The notes beneath the pieces were generated by a model, which had not been told where the DNA came from, did not search any database, and worked only from the letters and a program-made list of their open reading frames with translations. A stretch of 64,000 nucleotides of DNA from Progne subis subis (lineage: Eukaryota; Chordata; Aves; Passeriformes; Hirundinidae): positions 1,674,001 through 1,738,000 of the forward strand of contig JAKJHU010000039.1 in NCBI GenBank assembly GCA_022316685.1, given 5' to 3'. A program made the translations under genes and the position numbers. This document shows positions 1 through 13,748 of the stretch, in pieces. The first letter of the stretch is position 1, and every line of letters starts with the position of its first letter.

Positions 1-964
1 TGTCTCTAAGTTTGATAACTGTGGGAGTGGGATAAATGAACAAGCCAGATTTGCTTTCAGAATTTCGTTTCCTCCATTTCAGTATTTTTTTTAACAGCAG
101 ATTATGGCTGGTGTTACTTGGAGAGAGCTGCTCCTTGAGGGGAAACAGCTGGCTGTCCTGGGTTGCCATAGTACCCAGACAGTGCCTCACCCCTTTCTCC
201 GGGTTGAAAAGCTCCGGTGGGAGGATGAGAATGTATTCACAGGCAATGGGAAATGTCTGTATGTGATTTCAGTAGCTGGGAGTGATGCTCCTGAGTGTGG
301 CACTGGGGACAAGAAGGGATGTTTTAGTTTTGCCTTAAAATCTCCACAGATCCAAAGAGGGGTTTATGGGCTTTTTTTTGGGGTGATATAGAAATTAAAA
401 CCTTTTAAATAGTTTCTTCATGAGAGAGAGAAAAAATAAAGAAGATTCAGATATTCAGGATCCTGGCACTTTTGACATTTGCTGCAGGTCAGGGAGACCA
501 AAGTTCATGGTCATTGTTCAAAATGGCAAAGCAAATTAATGTTTACATGCTATCAAGAAAGAGGGAAGAATCAGTTGTTTAAAAATCTTCTGTGTGTTGG
601 AGTACCCATGAGTATACTGGCACTGATGGGTCTTGAAGAACTGAATTAAATGCTCTTTGGATTCCAAAGTAGGGTGCAAGATTTTGTAGGTGATAGCCAA
701 AGCACCATTACTAATTCTGCATCAGTGTAGGTATACCCAGCTAGACAGGAAAGATGACTGAGATGAAAAGAATTAGTTAGCACTGAAGTTACATTTCAAA
801 GACAGTGCGGGTCATTTTACTTTCTAGTAGCTGAAGATGAGATATGGTACTCTTTAATGTGATGAGGAATGTATTTTTTAAGCTGAAATTCTGAAGAAAT
901 TAATGAAATGAGACCACGCATTTCCTTCTCTCAAATGCTTTTGAGTCCATTGACCAAATGCAGT

Positions 965-1108
965 CAAATTTCACAGAATATTTTACAGAACATTCTGAAT
1001 TGGAAGGGGCCACAAGGGTCATCAAATTCAGCTCTGAAGTGAACGGCCCATACAGGAATGGCCTTGGTGTTATAAGCACTGTGCTCTGACCAGCTGAGCT
1101 AATGGCTG
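965..1108 (-). mobile_element. TguSINE1-type SINE (tRNA-Ile head, CR1 tail)
   Basis: Read on the minus strand, about 1107 to 1043 resembles a decayed tRNA-Ile(AAT): TTAGCTCAGCTGGTCAGAGC (A-box region), then GTGCTTATAACACCAAGG (anticodon arm). From 1042 to 965 it continues into a CR1 3' end, with the reverse complement of GAATTGGAAGGGGCCACAAG and a tail of ATTCTGTGAAA type. This chimeric structure is that of TguSINE1, described in zebra finch and other passerines. The B box is degraded and the copy is surely inactive. It lies in a MAPKBP1 intron. Confidence 0.7.
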
Positions 1109-1606
1109 TGTAAATTCTGTGCAAGTGTCCTGTAGGGAATCCCAAGTAAAATATTAGAAGCTCCCTGACTGCAAAAGGTACTTCCATATGAGCTTAACTG
1201 TTATTACAGCACAGAGACTCCACGGGATATTGGGCATTAGGAAGGCCTTGCCTCTGGGAGTAGTGGCAATCAGACTTCAGCTTAGTCACTGTTAGAAGGA
1301 TGCAAGGGATATCTGTAGGCTCCACTTATCCTGCTGACCATGGAGGGGCTTGTTACGGCATTTCCTTCAGCAGCTGGTCAGATAATCAGAAAAGGTATAG
1401 GATCAGAGATGAGTCTGTGTAACTATCTCTGCGGTTGGTCTCGCTCACAGGGAGTCTTTGACAGGCAGGTTTAACCCTTTCGTCACAAAGCTGTTTCTGT
1501 GTGTGTCCCTGCCACAGACAGAAGGGCTCTTGTTTGTCCCTGCAGTGGGAATTAGTATCAATAAACTGAACTGAGACTTGATCCCAGCCTCACCTTTCTC
1601 TTTCAG

Positions 1607-1732
1607 CTGCATCTTCATCTGGCGTCTGAGCTCAGAGATGACCATCAACATGCGGCAGCGACTGTCGGACATGAAACAGAGAGGGAAGCAGGCGGAAAAG
1701 TCTCCTCCTCACAAGGCAGCTGGACTTATGAG
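1607..1732 (+). CDS. MAPKBP1: MAPKBP1 exon: end of WD40 domain
   Basis: It follows a pyrimidine tract ending CTCTTTCAG and stops before GTGAGC. The first base completes a split codon, then 41 codons read [20 protein letters not shown] and on to a basic segment. This is the last beta strand of the second WD40 propeller and the start of the linker. It leaves two bases (AG) for the next exon. Confidence 0.93.
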
Positions 1733-4700
1733 GTGAGCAGAGCAGAGTGAGAACAGGTAGCTGGCTGTGTAGGGTGGAATATGAGTGTGGCACTGTAAGG
1801 TTTTTGCTGTCTTCACTGACAGTGTTCTTCCAAAAGTTCTCTTATTCCTCTGTTGGACTTGGTTTTTACCCCCTTCTTTGGATATAGAAACCAGACTAGG
1901 TTCTTCCAGACAGACTTAGTGTGCTTCACTGATTGCAATATGTATGCAATGCCTCTTGTGTCCTAATTTAGTTTAATGATGTGGTCAGAAACTTTAATAA
2001 GCAGTGCACCTAGGAATACTGAGGATGGTACACAGAATTCCACCAGGGAAGCTGTGATATTTTTTAAGTAAAGTTCTCTAGATCTAAGCTGAATGCAACT
2101 TTAAGGCTGTTTTCTGTGGTGTCAATACTGAAGTACATCTGTGAGCTCTATGAGTTGCCAATGTTGAGCATAATTCTAAAAGAGTCCTTACAGTTTTGCT
2201 GTTTCTTTGTTAACTATTTTATTGAGGGTTTGAAAAAAACTCAGCTAAAATAATTATAATATGTATAATAAATACAAAAATAATTTAGATGAGAAAAGCT
2301 CTTGCTAGCTAAATAATAATATTAATTTGCTTGGTAAACAACGTGTCTAAGAACACATTACTGCAGCCTACTAGCCTAATAGATCTAAATTTATCTGGTG
2401 ACCTTTCTTTAAAAAGTGGTGCCTCTGTTTTTAAACAGAACAAGAGTGACAGGGTATTTTTGACTAGTAGTCTAATGTGTTTGGTTTCTCTATAGTTTGT
2501 AAATAACTTAGACTAGTTGGACTGTAAGTAGTGCAGGAGAGAGTCCTGACCAACCTGTTATGAGATCACAGTGGGGGGAAAAAAGGATAAATGCAGTTTT
2601 TTTTGTTCCTGTGTCCCAGCTGGCTGCAAGTGCAGTTCTGGTTATAAAGGTACCAAAGCATTGGTGGATTTACCACACTGGTTGTTGAGTATCACCAGGA
2701 CTTTCCCACTCCCTTTGGAAGCAAGCAGTGTTGTAACAAGTCTGTCTGCATAGTTGTTTCGGAAAGTCTTGATCTGCTCATTCCTGAAACGAGTCTTGTC
2801 TAGTAAGTGCTTTTGGTAACAATGCTGGAAAAACTCAGGAAGCCTTTTTCCTAGCCAAAGTTCTGGATCTGTCAAGCAATGTGCTTTTTATAGCAGTCTC
2901 TCTATTATTCCAGCAGCTGCAGCCTTACGCTACCAAGGCTCAGCCTGTGACAGATAATCCCAGTCCTGTTCCACGTGAGGTGATACTTGTTTCCATCACA
3001 GACGCTTGCTGAAGGGCGGTGCTAGTGCCACGCCAAGCCCAGAACTTTAGTAAACTTGTTTGGTAGCCTCTTTGCAAGGCTGGAATCTACTTGTCAGCTT
3101 TGAAAGCTTGTCTTCAGTTTTGATCGTCCGCTGTGGTCGCTGGAGATCAGCAGAAATAATTCCCAGAGCATTTTGGATTGATACTGACAATGGAAGAAGA
3201 GCCAACTGGACAAGCATTATTGAGGTGGGAGAAGGAAAACTAATGAACTTGAGTGAGATTTGTTTTCTAGGTGCCCTGTACCTGTTTCGATTGTTTCCCA
3301 AGCCTGTCTGTGTAGGTTGCAGTGGAGAGTTGAGTTGCAACTTGTGGTGTAAAATTGTTGTCTCAAAAGACTGACAGTAGAATGAGAAAGCTCCCTGCCT
3401 TGTGATAAGTCATTTGTTCTACTAGAATTTGGTGGGGGAAGTAGTACTTTCTGCTAGTTCCATGGTATGAGTGTATTAGAGGGTGAATAATCAGAATAAT
3501 GCTGGGGTAACAAAATTGATCTGAGGAAAGCAGTGGGAGATGAAGATTTCCAAATCAGGACAATGCTGTCGATCCAGTTGCAACTGTCAGGGCAGAAATT
3601 GACCCAGGTGAGTAACATCAGCAGTGTAAACACACAGAAGATGCCTTTTTGGGTCAAAGCAGTGCTCCACAAAGCCCAGTATTCTGCCTGTGACAGTGGC
3701 AATGGAAGATGCTGTTTAGTGAGACACTCTGTGAGCCTCGCTATCTGAACCTTTGTGGTCCATATTCCTCATGTTCCATTATTATATCAGGAATGTTAGG
3801 AGGTACATCTCTATCTTCTCCCTTTACTATCCGGACATGAACCAATTATCCACTGAGTTTGTATAAATTCTTTTTGAAATTCATAATATTGTCTGCCTCT
3901 GCAGCCTCCTTTGGTGACAAGTTCCTGGAGTTCACTGCTCTCTGTGGGAAGAAGGACTTTATAAATCTCTGTTAAAGTGCATTCGTACTAGTTTTGTTGA
4001 AAGTCCTTTGCTTCTGAATATTTTGAGCTCTGGTGATCTTTTGTTCTGCAGCCAGCTATTGGTAGTGCCCATGGTTTTGTGAACCTTTTTGATAACCTCT
4101 CTTCATCCAACCTATTCTTTGAACTGAAGAGCATTTTTTAGTCCCTCCGAAGATTTTTAGAGACTAAAGTTTCTCCTCTGAATGATTTCTCTGACTCACC
4201 TTTATGGGACATTGTATTACCTTGGAACTACTCTGACCTGTGTGACCCACGGTTCTTCACAGTGTGCCTGAGAGCCTTTGAGTTCTACCTCTGGTTGTGG
4301 TGATTGCAGATGTGTGCTTTTTTCTGAACATGAGGAGCTTTGATAGTTCAGGATAATGGAGCTTGTATTCAGCTGAGATTGCTGGTACATTTTGGTTTAA
4401 GGCTTACATCATTTCAGTGAAGGGATCTTGTAAAGGTTTTGATCCAAGTATGCATTTATGGCTTAGAAAAGCTTGTCTCAAAGTTTTAGCTGATTTTACT
4501 GTGGAATGTTTGCAGGGCTTATAGTCATGTTTTAAAAATCACTATATCTATGGTTTTCCTTGACTCTTTAGTATAAATAGCAGAAGAAAAAAAAATTATC
4601 CAAGTTAAATTGTCTAAAAGTTATATATGTATACAGAAGAAGTACTGTGTGCTTTCAGATATGTTTGGAAAGAAGAGCTCCTTGTCAAATTCTCAGTTGG

Positions 4701-7700
4701 TCTAGTCCTGTCCAGGAAAGCTGTGTTGTTTCCAGGGCTTAGAATGGGGGCAGGCTTTTGATGCCTTATTAGAAATGGTGTCTCAGTCTGTGATGACCTA
4801 CTGCAATTATAACACTAGGGAAACTCTGGAGTCAGTGCACTGTGATCCTTCTGTGGGAAAAAGCAGAGTAACTTTCCTTTTAAAACTCTTCAACATTTGA
4901 GGGGGGAAGCATGAGGATATAATCAGCCAGTGATAACTACTACACAGGTAGATATCATAAATATGGCCCTAAAGCTGAGGGTTTAAGTAGCACAAGATCA
5001 GAGTGGGAATGCTGATGACATACCTCCTTTAAATGGATAGTTGCCATTCTTGTCTGCTTTGTTTTGTTTTGAGGAAGCAGAACAGGGTTGAGTTTAGGTC
5101 ATACAAAAGAATACAGAATACCTATTATCAGATGTCTGAATACTAGAACTCTGTAATGACATGTGGCACTTTCAAGTCTGTTCTGTGTTCTCAGGACTTT
5201 CTAGTTTAAGGTCCTTCCCTTCCATTCATCCTTTATTGTCTGACCCTTCAAAAACTGTGAGCTAAAGAGCAACTGACACTGCTGCCCCGTATGGAACAAG
5301 ATCCAGATTGTAGTGAGCTGGGAGTTTGCCTCTTCTCCTAGGCAACTAGCAATAGAACAGGGGAAAATGACCTCAAGTTGTGCCAAGGAAAGATCATGTT
5401 GGGCATCAGGAAAAGTTTCTTCACTGAAGGAGTGGTTAAGCATTGGAACAGGGTCCCAAGGGAAAATTGTTGAGTCACCACCCCTGGAAGTGGGTTAAAA
5501 TGAGTAGACATGAGACTCCATGATATGGTTTAGTGGGCATGGTAATATTCAGTCAAATGTTGGACTTCATTATCTTGGAGGTATTTTTCAATGTTAATGA
5601 CTAATAGTTCCTCAGCAAAGAAGATGAACAATTGCAATGAATACACTTGCCCTGAGTCACATGGATCATGAGAATTGGACATGTCTGTACATGCTATTCT
5701 GGAATCGCTACTCTGAAACATTCATTCTGGTATAATGATGCTTTGGGGTTTGGCTCTCAGAAGGAATTCAGCAAATGCCGGAAGTCTTACTCCTTAATTT
5801 TCAAAATGCTCTCATGTTGTTCTTATTTGGAAACAGCTTCTGTGCTTGAGAACTCCCTGTACATTACACCAACTCCCATCTAAGCATGAGAAAGAACTGA
5901 GGAAGAGTATTGAGGAGAGGTATGCAACAGGGGGCTTAGGAGAAAATCTACAGTACATAGGGAAAGGCAGTAAAAGAAAGGAGAAATAGTGAAGTCTGAA
6001 TAGAAGGGTTGACTTGGTCAAGAAAAACAATTAAAACACTCAAGACCTTGTGAACCTAGTTTTCATTTCAGGAGTATCTCAGTTTCAAGTCAGTGGGCCT
6101 AGGATAATTTTGAAAATATCATTCCTCTATCTCCCTTCAATTTACAGAACTGAGTTTAAAAAGCATACTTGAGTTGTAAAAAGAAGGATGTGGAAGAGAG
6201 GTGTGAATTTTTGCTGGGATAAGGCAGGATAACCCTATGTTTGTATCAAATACGCTACTTCATAACCTGTTTTTCACTTCCTGTGAAGTAAGAAAAAACC
6301 CATTTGACTTCCAAAGTGTTTTGCATTCTCTTACTCTGCTACTTTAAGGATACTGGAACATACTTCTTCCCCTCTCACTAATTTTTTCGGTCATCATCTG
6401 ATGGACAGGGGCCATCTTTCTATTTGTAACATAAAACACATGGATAGCCATCCTCCCTTCTCCATTTACACCAATGACAGTACATGTAGGAGCTTAGCAA
6501 ACACATAATCTTGCCTTGCCATATCACCTCATCATTGTGAGGTGTTCAACCAGCTAGATGTTTAAAGGTCTAATAATCCAACCCTGCTGTCTCAATAGAT
6601 TCCTCAAACAACTGTGATGAACACAAGCAGAAGGATGCTATCAAAGTTACTGATACAAAGTTAATATTGCCTATCATGAATAAATGTAACTAATATAGGA
6701 TGAAACATGGCATAACCTCAAACATGCTGTGGTGCTTGGGCTTTGTTAGGATTCGCCTGCTTAGACACAAGAACCTGTGGGTGACATGAGGAGCATATGA
6801 AGAGCCAGTTGAAAAGATGAAGAGACTGACAAACTCAAATGTCAAAGTAGATGTGGATTGTGGTGTGACCAAAATGAAACTTTTTCACTTGAGAACTCTG
6901 CAGGTTACAATTGGTTTCACTCTTCTTTTTGCCAGAATACTCCAAAGTTCATCTGAAATAGCTGAGTCGTTGTTACTCCTAATGAAATGGAAATTAATGT
7001 TCTTCCGCTACACAGGAAGAGAAAAGATTAAAATACCTTAACTGCTTCTTACCATGTTTCAATGCTGCCTGCTATCTGTCAGCTGCAGGAGAAGTTGATC
7101 CTTCGCCAGACTGCTCTGTATTTGGTGGATGAGCTATTTTTATTTCATGAATAATGCTTGGCACTCAACACCCACCAGTGATGTCCTATAAACGTCTCTT
7201 ATGATGAGTTGGCACTCTAGCTCAAGGCCGTGGAGTGGGGGCTACTCAAATGTATTTGTTGGGGATTCTTCTTTCTTCAATTATTGTCCAAATTTGTTCT
7301 TTTGATTCTGTGGGCTGAAGGAGTGGAGGAAAGGGAAGAGAAGAAAGAGGGAGGGTAAAATTTGGTGTCCTTGATTGGTGGTGGGCATTTCTATGCTGGG
7401 AGTGCCTCTGAGGTGTGTGTGGTAAAACTTGTCTTGATGTACTTTAATCAAAGATCTGCACAAGATATGTTTTACATGATCCTTGTGCTTGAAAGTTAAA
7501 ATAGTCAGCTTGGTGCTCTTATGGTGTGTGGGCTGTGCTTTCAGGTTCTGCCTGGAGCAATCCTTGAAATGAACCTGTCTCTTATGGGATAATTTGCCAA
7601 AACCCAATTACTTTCAAACAGAGATGATCTCTGACATTTTTGATGTGTAAATTAGTTCCAGAGAAGAAATGCTTAAGGGTGGGAAAAATATTTGCCTTTC

Positions 7701-10700
7701 AAATATAATCTACCATCCTTACCTTATCAATTGGCAGAGTCTGAAATGGAAGGCCCAGTTTCATTCCATTTGACTTTCTCAGACTTGTTTACTTCTGATT
7801 TCTGTCAACCTTCTACGTACATGAGAACGTTGTTGTGGCAGGGTCTGCACATCTTTGTGCAGGGTTTAGCTTGCCCTGTTTCTCAGAGGTGGGCTGTGCT
7901 AGTTCAAGAGCTATTTAAGAGAGTTGAGACAGCCTCCTGAATATGGATGGAGATAAAGTGGAGAACTTGTGTAAGGATTGAAATGGTGGGCAGTTTGTGC
8001 ATAAACCATAATACTCCTAATTCCTGCCTTCCAGGCATGAGTCCATCTCTGCCTTGTCCTCTGTGCCTGCACTCTCATCAGACAGTGACAAGGATGGTGA
8101 AGATGAAGGGAATGATGAAGATGAGTTACGAGGACTGCAGTCTTTCAATATTCAGTCCAACTGCAACACTGAGAGAGACTCAGGTATAAATGGGAGAGGG
8201 ACATGGGCAGAGCTGGGGGAAAGTGGTGTGGATGTGAAGGGAGGAGAAGATGAGAGACACTGGCTTAGTGATAACAAGGCATGGGCAGAAAGAGAGAAGC
8301 AGAAGCAGATGGATAGATACCAATGGGTTAATGTGGAGCTGCCCATTCCTGCATCTGAAGAGGGTTCATTGAAACTCATTCTGAAACTCTGCATTTCAGA
8401 GTTCTCTATCTAGAAATACAGTTGTTAAATTGGCAAGTTTCTTGCTAGTTCCAACTGGCTAAAGAATTTTTGAATTAGTTTCATGGGCTGGGGTCTACAA
8501 GCTATTAAAAGTCTGCAGAAGCCAAAAGAGATCAAGAGATCTCCTCAAATGAGAGATGTCTGAAAAAACTTACAATAGAGATTGCCATTATTAGTTTTAC
8601 ATATATTTTACCTCATATGGTACAGGGTATTGGAGCAGATTTTTTTCCCAAGCCTTTGGGAGGGCACTGCACTGTGGCAAGTGTTCTGCAGTGGTCTGCT
8701 GATTCAATGAAAATCTTACATAAAACTGTCTCCATTAAAATTTTGATACAATGATTTGAGTAGTCAGTGGGGAAGTATGTGTTGACAGTGGTTCAGAAGG
8801 TGTAGGAATATTGCCTTTGTTGAAAGATGAAGTAAGAGATTCTTCAAATGCTGGGCTGCTGGCCAGGATGTCAACTAGGTGCATATGTCTTTACCTTTGC
8901 AGATCCAGACCTTACCCTCTCAAGAAGCCTTTCCCACTGGGAAATGAGGAGGGTGAGTTACTAAACCTTCAGAGTGTATTTCTTGTTACAGGGAAACTGA
9001 AGAAGAAATTACCAGAGAGATTAAAATTTGCACGTGTGGGAAAGGTGCAGCTATGGTGGGAAACCATTGAGAAGTCTTTCTCTGAAGAATGATTTGGAGG
9101 TGGCAAAATAGAGCTTAGTTTAAGAGACTAGGGTGTTTAGAGTCTAAAGCTGCACTTGGGATTTTTACATGTCTTTTTCCATCAGATGCTATGTGTTTGT
9201 CTTTGTTTCTATTTTTGATCTGAATCTGATGTGGTGCTGAAGCTGTTCATATACTTGGGTCTGAGCAAGATATTTAACTGTTCAATTGCACAAGAACCAA
9301 CAACTAAAGTATCATTTTTTACTTGATGCTTTATGAATAAAGGTGTCCTTTCAAGCTGTCTCTTAGACAGTTTTGAGGCTTTTACTGAGATGGACATAAT
9401 TATGTTTTTCTGTGGGTCTCGTGGTTTTTCTCCTGTTTTTCCATCAGCAAATCTCAGTCTCTAAGATAGTCTGTGTTTTAATTTCCTTCAGGCCAAAGAG
9501 ATAGCGGCAATCCAGCGCTCAGAGGCACCAATGAGCAAGATGCCCCGGCAACGTAGTCGCTGGTCCCAGCCAACCAGCAACATAGAGATGACTGTGAAAT
9601 CCATGCTTGACCTGCGTCAGCTGGAGTCTTTCTCTGTGTCCCGTTCTCCAAGTCGAGACTCGCTGTCTCAAAACAGCAATGGGGATGACAGGGAAGAGCA
9701 CGCTGACCTTCCTGTGCACATCAACAAAGTAAGGGCAGTGCTACTCTGAGGAGGTGAACCCACTCTGAGTGCATCTGTCCTGCATCTATTTGTTATTACT
9801 TACATATGTTACTACCTGATGCCATTCTTTTTATCGTTAAAGGTTTTCTAAATGACTTCTGAGGAACATTATTAGATAAATCTTTTGTGATTAATACTCC
9901 TGCACTGTGTGATTCTGCTGTCTTACAGCAGAGACCATATGGGGTCAAGGTTTCCCTTCAATGACAGGCAGACCTCATGTTTTCTTTTAGCTCTTGGAAT
10001 ATTTATGTCAAAAACAAGCTGAGAAGTCGAGCTTGAAATTACAGGTTTGTAAAATCTGGTAACCTGTTAGCTCACTCTGCTGGGATGCTGCTTCTTGACT
10101 CCAGTAGCCACTGGAATGTGGCTTACATGAAGGCTTTAGTTGTTGGCTGTGCTAGATTAGTAAATTCTCTTTGATCTTTGTATTGATGGATCGCAGCAAG
10201 TCATGTGTGTTCACCCTCAGAAAGCTAGTGCCTGTTTTCCAGTAGCAGTCTGTCCCAGTGCCTAGCTTCATTAGAAGTTTTCCCTCCCCTATAACTATGT
10301 GCTGAGGAGAGGATTCAGATTGTTGTGTACAGTAATTCAGTTTTTCAGCTGGAATTGGCCCAGTTTTGTGAATTTTCCGATCAATCTATAGAAGGTAATG
10401 GAAGAACCCGCTGCTTACACCCCTGATTTGTGATCAAAGAGTACCAAAGAATTTTAGGGAATTGCAAACAGGAAGCAAACCAGGAAAGTACAGCAGTAGT
10501 CTGACAAGTTTAGTGAATACGGATCAGAAAAGACATAGGATTGCTGTGTTTCCTGGTCTCAGATTGCTGATCATATTCTGTGCTGTAATACATACTTTCT
10601 AGCCTTGCACAGCACTTGCCAATGTAAGGTAAAACACCAGTAATATCTAGTTTTTTCTCTTTTTAATTAAACCAGGTTGGCAGCTCGATTCCTCCCCAAG

Positions 10701-12895
10701 ATAACGGGTCTTGTGTGCGACCCCAGGTGATTCGGCTTGTTTCTTGTGAAGAGGGGATTTTCTCTCAGGAACTGGAACCTTCTGAGAGTGAGGAATGTGT
10801 AATCTACCCTGAGCAAGATGAAATCCATCCCACAGACTCTAGCAGGTTAAAAATAAGCTCTCTGCTGTGCATGGCTCATATGTTTCTCTTCTGGTTTTCT
10901 TGCAGCTTGTGTGGTAACCTTGATGATTTGCTTACTGCCTGATTGATGTCAGGCATGTTATTTGAGAGTTTTATGTCAGATGGATGCTAGAGGGATATGA
11001 AACTAAGAAGGGCACCATTAAAATAATTTTCCTCTGAGGAAACTGCACATTAGCAGTCTCCTCCAAGTTTGGGGGTTTTTTTGTTGAGTAAACAACTTGG
11101 GAGCAGCCTTTTTGCTTTCTCCCTTATCTGGGTTGAAAATAGAAGGGGCAAACTTGGAAGCTGGAAAGCTCACTGGCAGTGACACATATGTGTTAGTGAA
11201 ATGCCTACCCAAGAGAAATGACAGGACACTTATGAAAATGGGGCAAGAATTTAGCAAACGTAGGGTATGATTACTCTTTCATGGGAAATAGAATGACTTG
11301 CACAATACAGATGAAATTGAAAAGGACACTGGAGACAGTGGAGACCTTTTTAATTCCTCCGCTGTTTCTTCTGTTGTAATTTTACATAATTTAATTTTTC
11401 TGTGCTCCCTTTTATTTTTTGTCCCTGAATTTGGTTCTTCCCTTCCCCTCTTAACCTGATGCTAGTAGCTGTTTAATTTCCTTTGTCTTCTGTCATGTTA
11501 CAGAGAGTGGGGCTGATAGCTTTAGACAGACTTTATGCAAGAGTGCATGCCAGGATTTTGCAGTTGAGGCTGCCAGGTTTTGCCTAGTTTATTTTTCATT
11601 TTTAATTTTGTGATGATAACATTTGGACAGATTAGACCTGTGTGCTGCTCCATCATGTAAGAAAGGGAGGCCCTTCAGTGATATTGGGTACAGACTGGAC
11701 ACATGGCAATGTTTACTGAGTGTGGGAGCTGCCAGGGGTAGTTGCCATTCAGTTGCATCCTACCTTGCCTTGAAGTACATTTGAAACCAAAGTGTTTCAA
11801 AAACTGGGAAACTTAGGCATCAGGCAAGAGAACACTGCTGGTGACATTTGACAAAATAAGATCCATGAAATTACAACTGAAATCAGTGACCCTTGTCATA
11901 CAAGATTGTATTTTTGTATGATGTTCTTCAGTAAATTAGTCTTTCTCAAAGCCAGAATCTTATATAATTTGCATCACAAATTTGCCCAAAGAAGCAGGTC
12001 ATGAACATGGGGAATAAAGTGTATTAGAGCTTAAATCTATGGCAAACTAGAGTTTCTCTCCTGCAGGTGTAGGTCTGGTTTTAATCCTTTTTTTCATCAT
12101 GTAAACTTCTGCATTTGCTCCTCACCTGTGCTGGAAATCAAGCCAGAGCAGTGTGCTGCTGGTGCCTGGTAATCATGGGAACTGACAATGCCCAGAAAAT
12201 CAGACAGTCCCCTTGGGACTTCCATGTCCAAGCTTAATGAAATGCAAAAAATATACTGTATTATGATGAGAGAAATCAACTTCTTTTTCTCTTTAAAGCC
12301 TTACATTTGTAATAAAAGGTATTACTAACACAGGTAAGACCTTATTAAAAGGTACTTCTTTCCATGTAAACAAATAGCTCTTCTAGTGCTGTATCTTCCT
12401 GTCTCTCTTGTAGTGAGTTCCAGGTAAAAGCATTGCCCCATGGGAAGCTCTGTAGAGGTTATCACAGTAATGGATGCCCAGACAAACACAGTCCAGACAG
12501 TGCCTGCTCTGTAGATTACAGCAGCAGCCGTCTGTCCAGCCCAGACCAGCCCAATGAAGGTAAGATGCAAAGACATTATAAATGCATTTATACATGAGCT
12601 CTTAGTGAGCTGGCCTGAGGTCACACTCCTGTGTTAGTCACACTGGTCCTGCTGTACAGATTCAGGAGCTTTTGAACAGACACCTCAACTAAGGCAGTGC
12701 AGAAACAGGGGAGCAGGAGTTGGTGCACTTTCCGTCTTTCCTTATGCGCCTTTGGCTTTCTCTTACCTTGCTAGCCAAGGATGCAGGTTTATGATTTGTG
12801 TAGGCTATGTTGTTTGTGAGATACGGTAGATTAGAGAATTACTGCACGTAATTCTGACTGACTTTAACATTCTAGATTCAATTTAGCATCTTTGT

Positions 12896-12933
<38 letters not shown>

Positions 12934-13711
12934 GGCTAATGTAACTCTGAGTTTTTACAGCACTGAGTTTTTTGCCTTTTCCCAGATTCTGAAGGCACTG
13001 AGCCTCTAAGTGTAGATGGTGTCTCAGACCTGGAGGGAGAAGAAGGAGAGGAGGATGTGGGTACTAGCATGCCTGAGGGAGAAATTCCTCAGATACCTGA
13101 TCAGGAAAAGTTCCTCAAGGAGCATTTTGGGACCCTGAGCAACACTGATGGAAAAGGTACATCTCTATGTTCAGTGGGGAGGCTTTGTAAGGTCATTCCT
13201 GATTTTTCCTCTGTATAAACCAAAGTGGGCTACAAGTTCTGCTAGGTTTTCATGGATGTGTGTATACGGGGAGAGGGGAAAAAAATGGAAAACTATGTAA
13301 GAGGCCTAAAGAAGAGTGACATCTGTTAACTTCATCGGCCTGTGTGTAAATTTGTGTGGGTGAGACTGGGCTCTGTGTCAGCTGCTGTTCCGTGTTGTCG
13401 CTGCAATCCCGCAGAGCTGTTGGCCCGCTCCCGCGCTGGTGCTTCCCGCTGTCGGAGAAGGTGTTGCGGCGCGTTCACCCCCGCAGGTGACACGCAGTGG
13501 CCTCTAGTGGTGCATCCAGGCATAGCCAGTGTCACAAAGGAAAAGGCTGAAATGCTGCGTGGGGAGAGAACAAGAGGAGAGAGACATCAGAGTGCCAGAG
13601 GAGCTGGTTTGTCTTTATCGACCAACTCCAGAACAAAGCATGTCTCTTTAGAATTGATAATGATTGCAGGCAGCAATATCTATAGGAGTTTTTTCGGGTT
13701 CTTTTGTTTTT

Positions 13712-13748
<37 letters not shown>

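Noticed and set aside
36..391. Two overlapping open frames at the left edge
   Set aside because: No homology, no exon borders in phase with MAPKBP1, and the next true exon begins at 1607; taken as intron.
3060..3374. 104-codon frame in the first complete MAPKBP1 intron in the window
   Set aside because: No recognised family, begins at a non-ATG codon, no fitting splice sites; chance frame.
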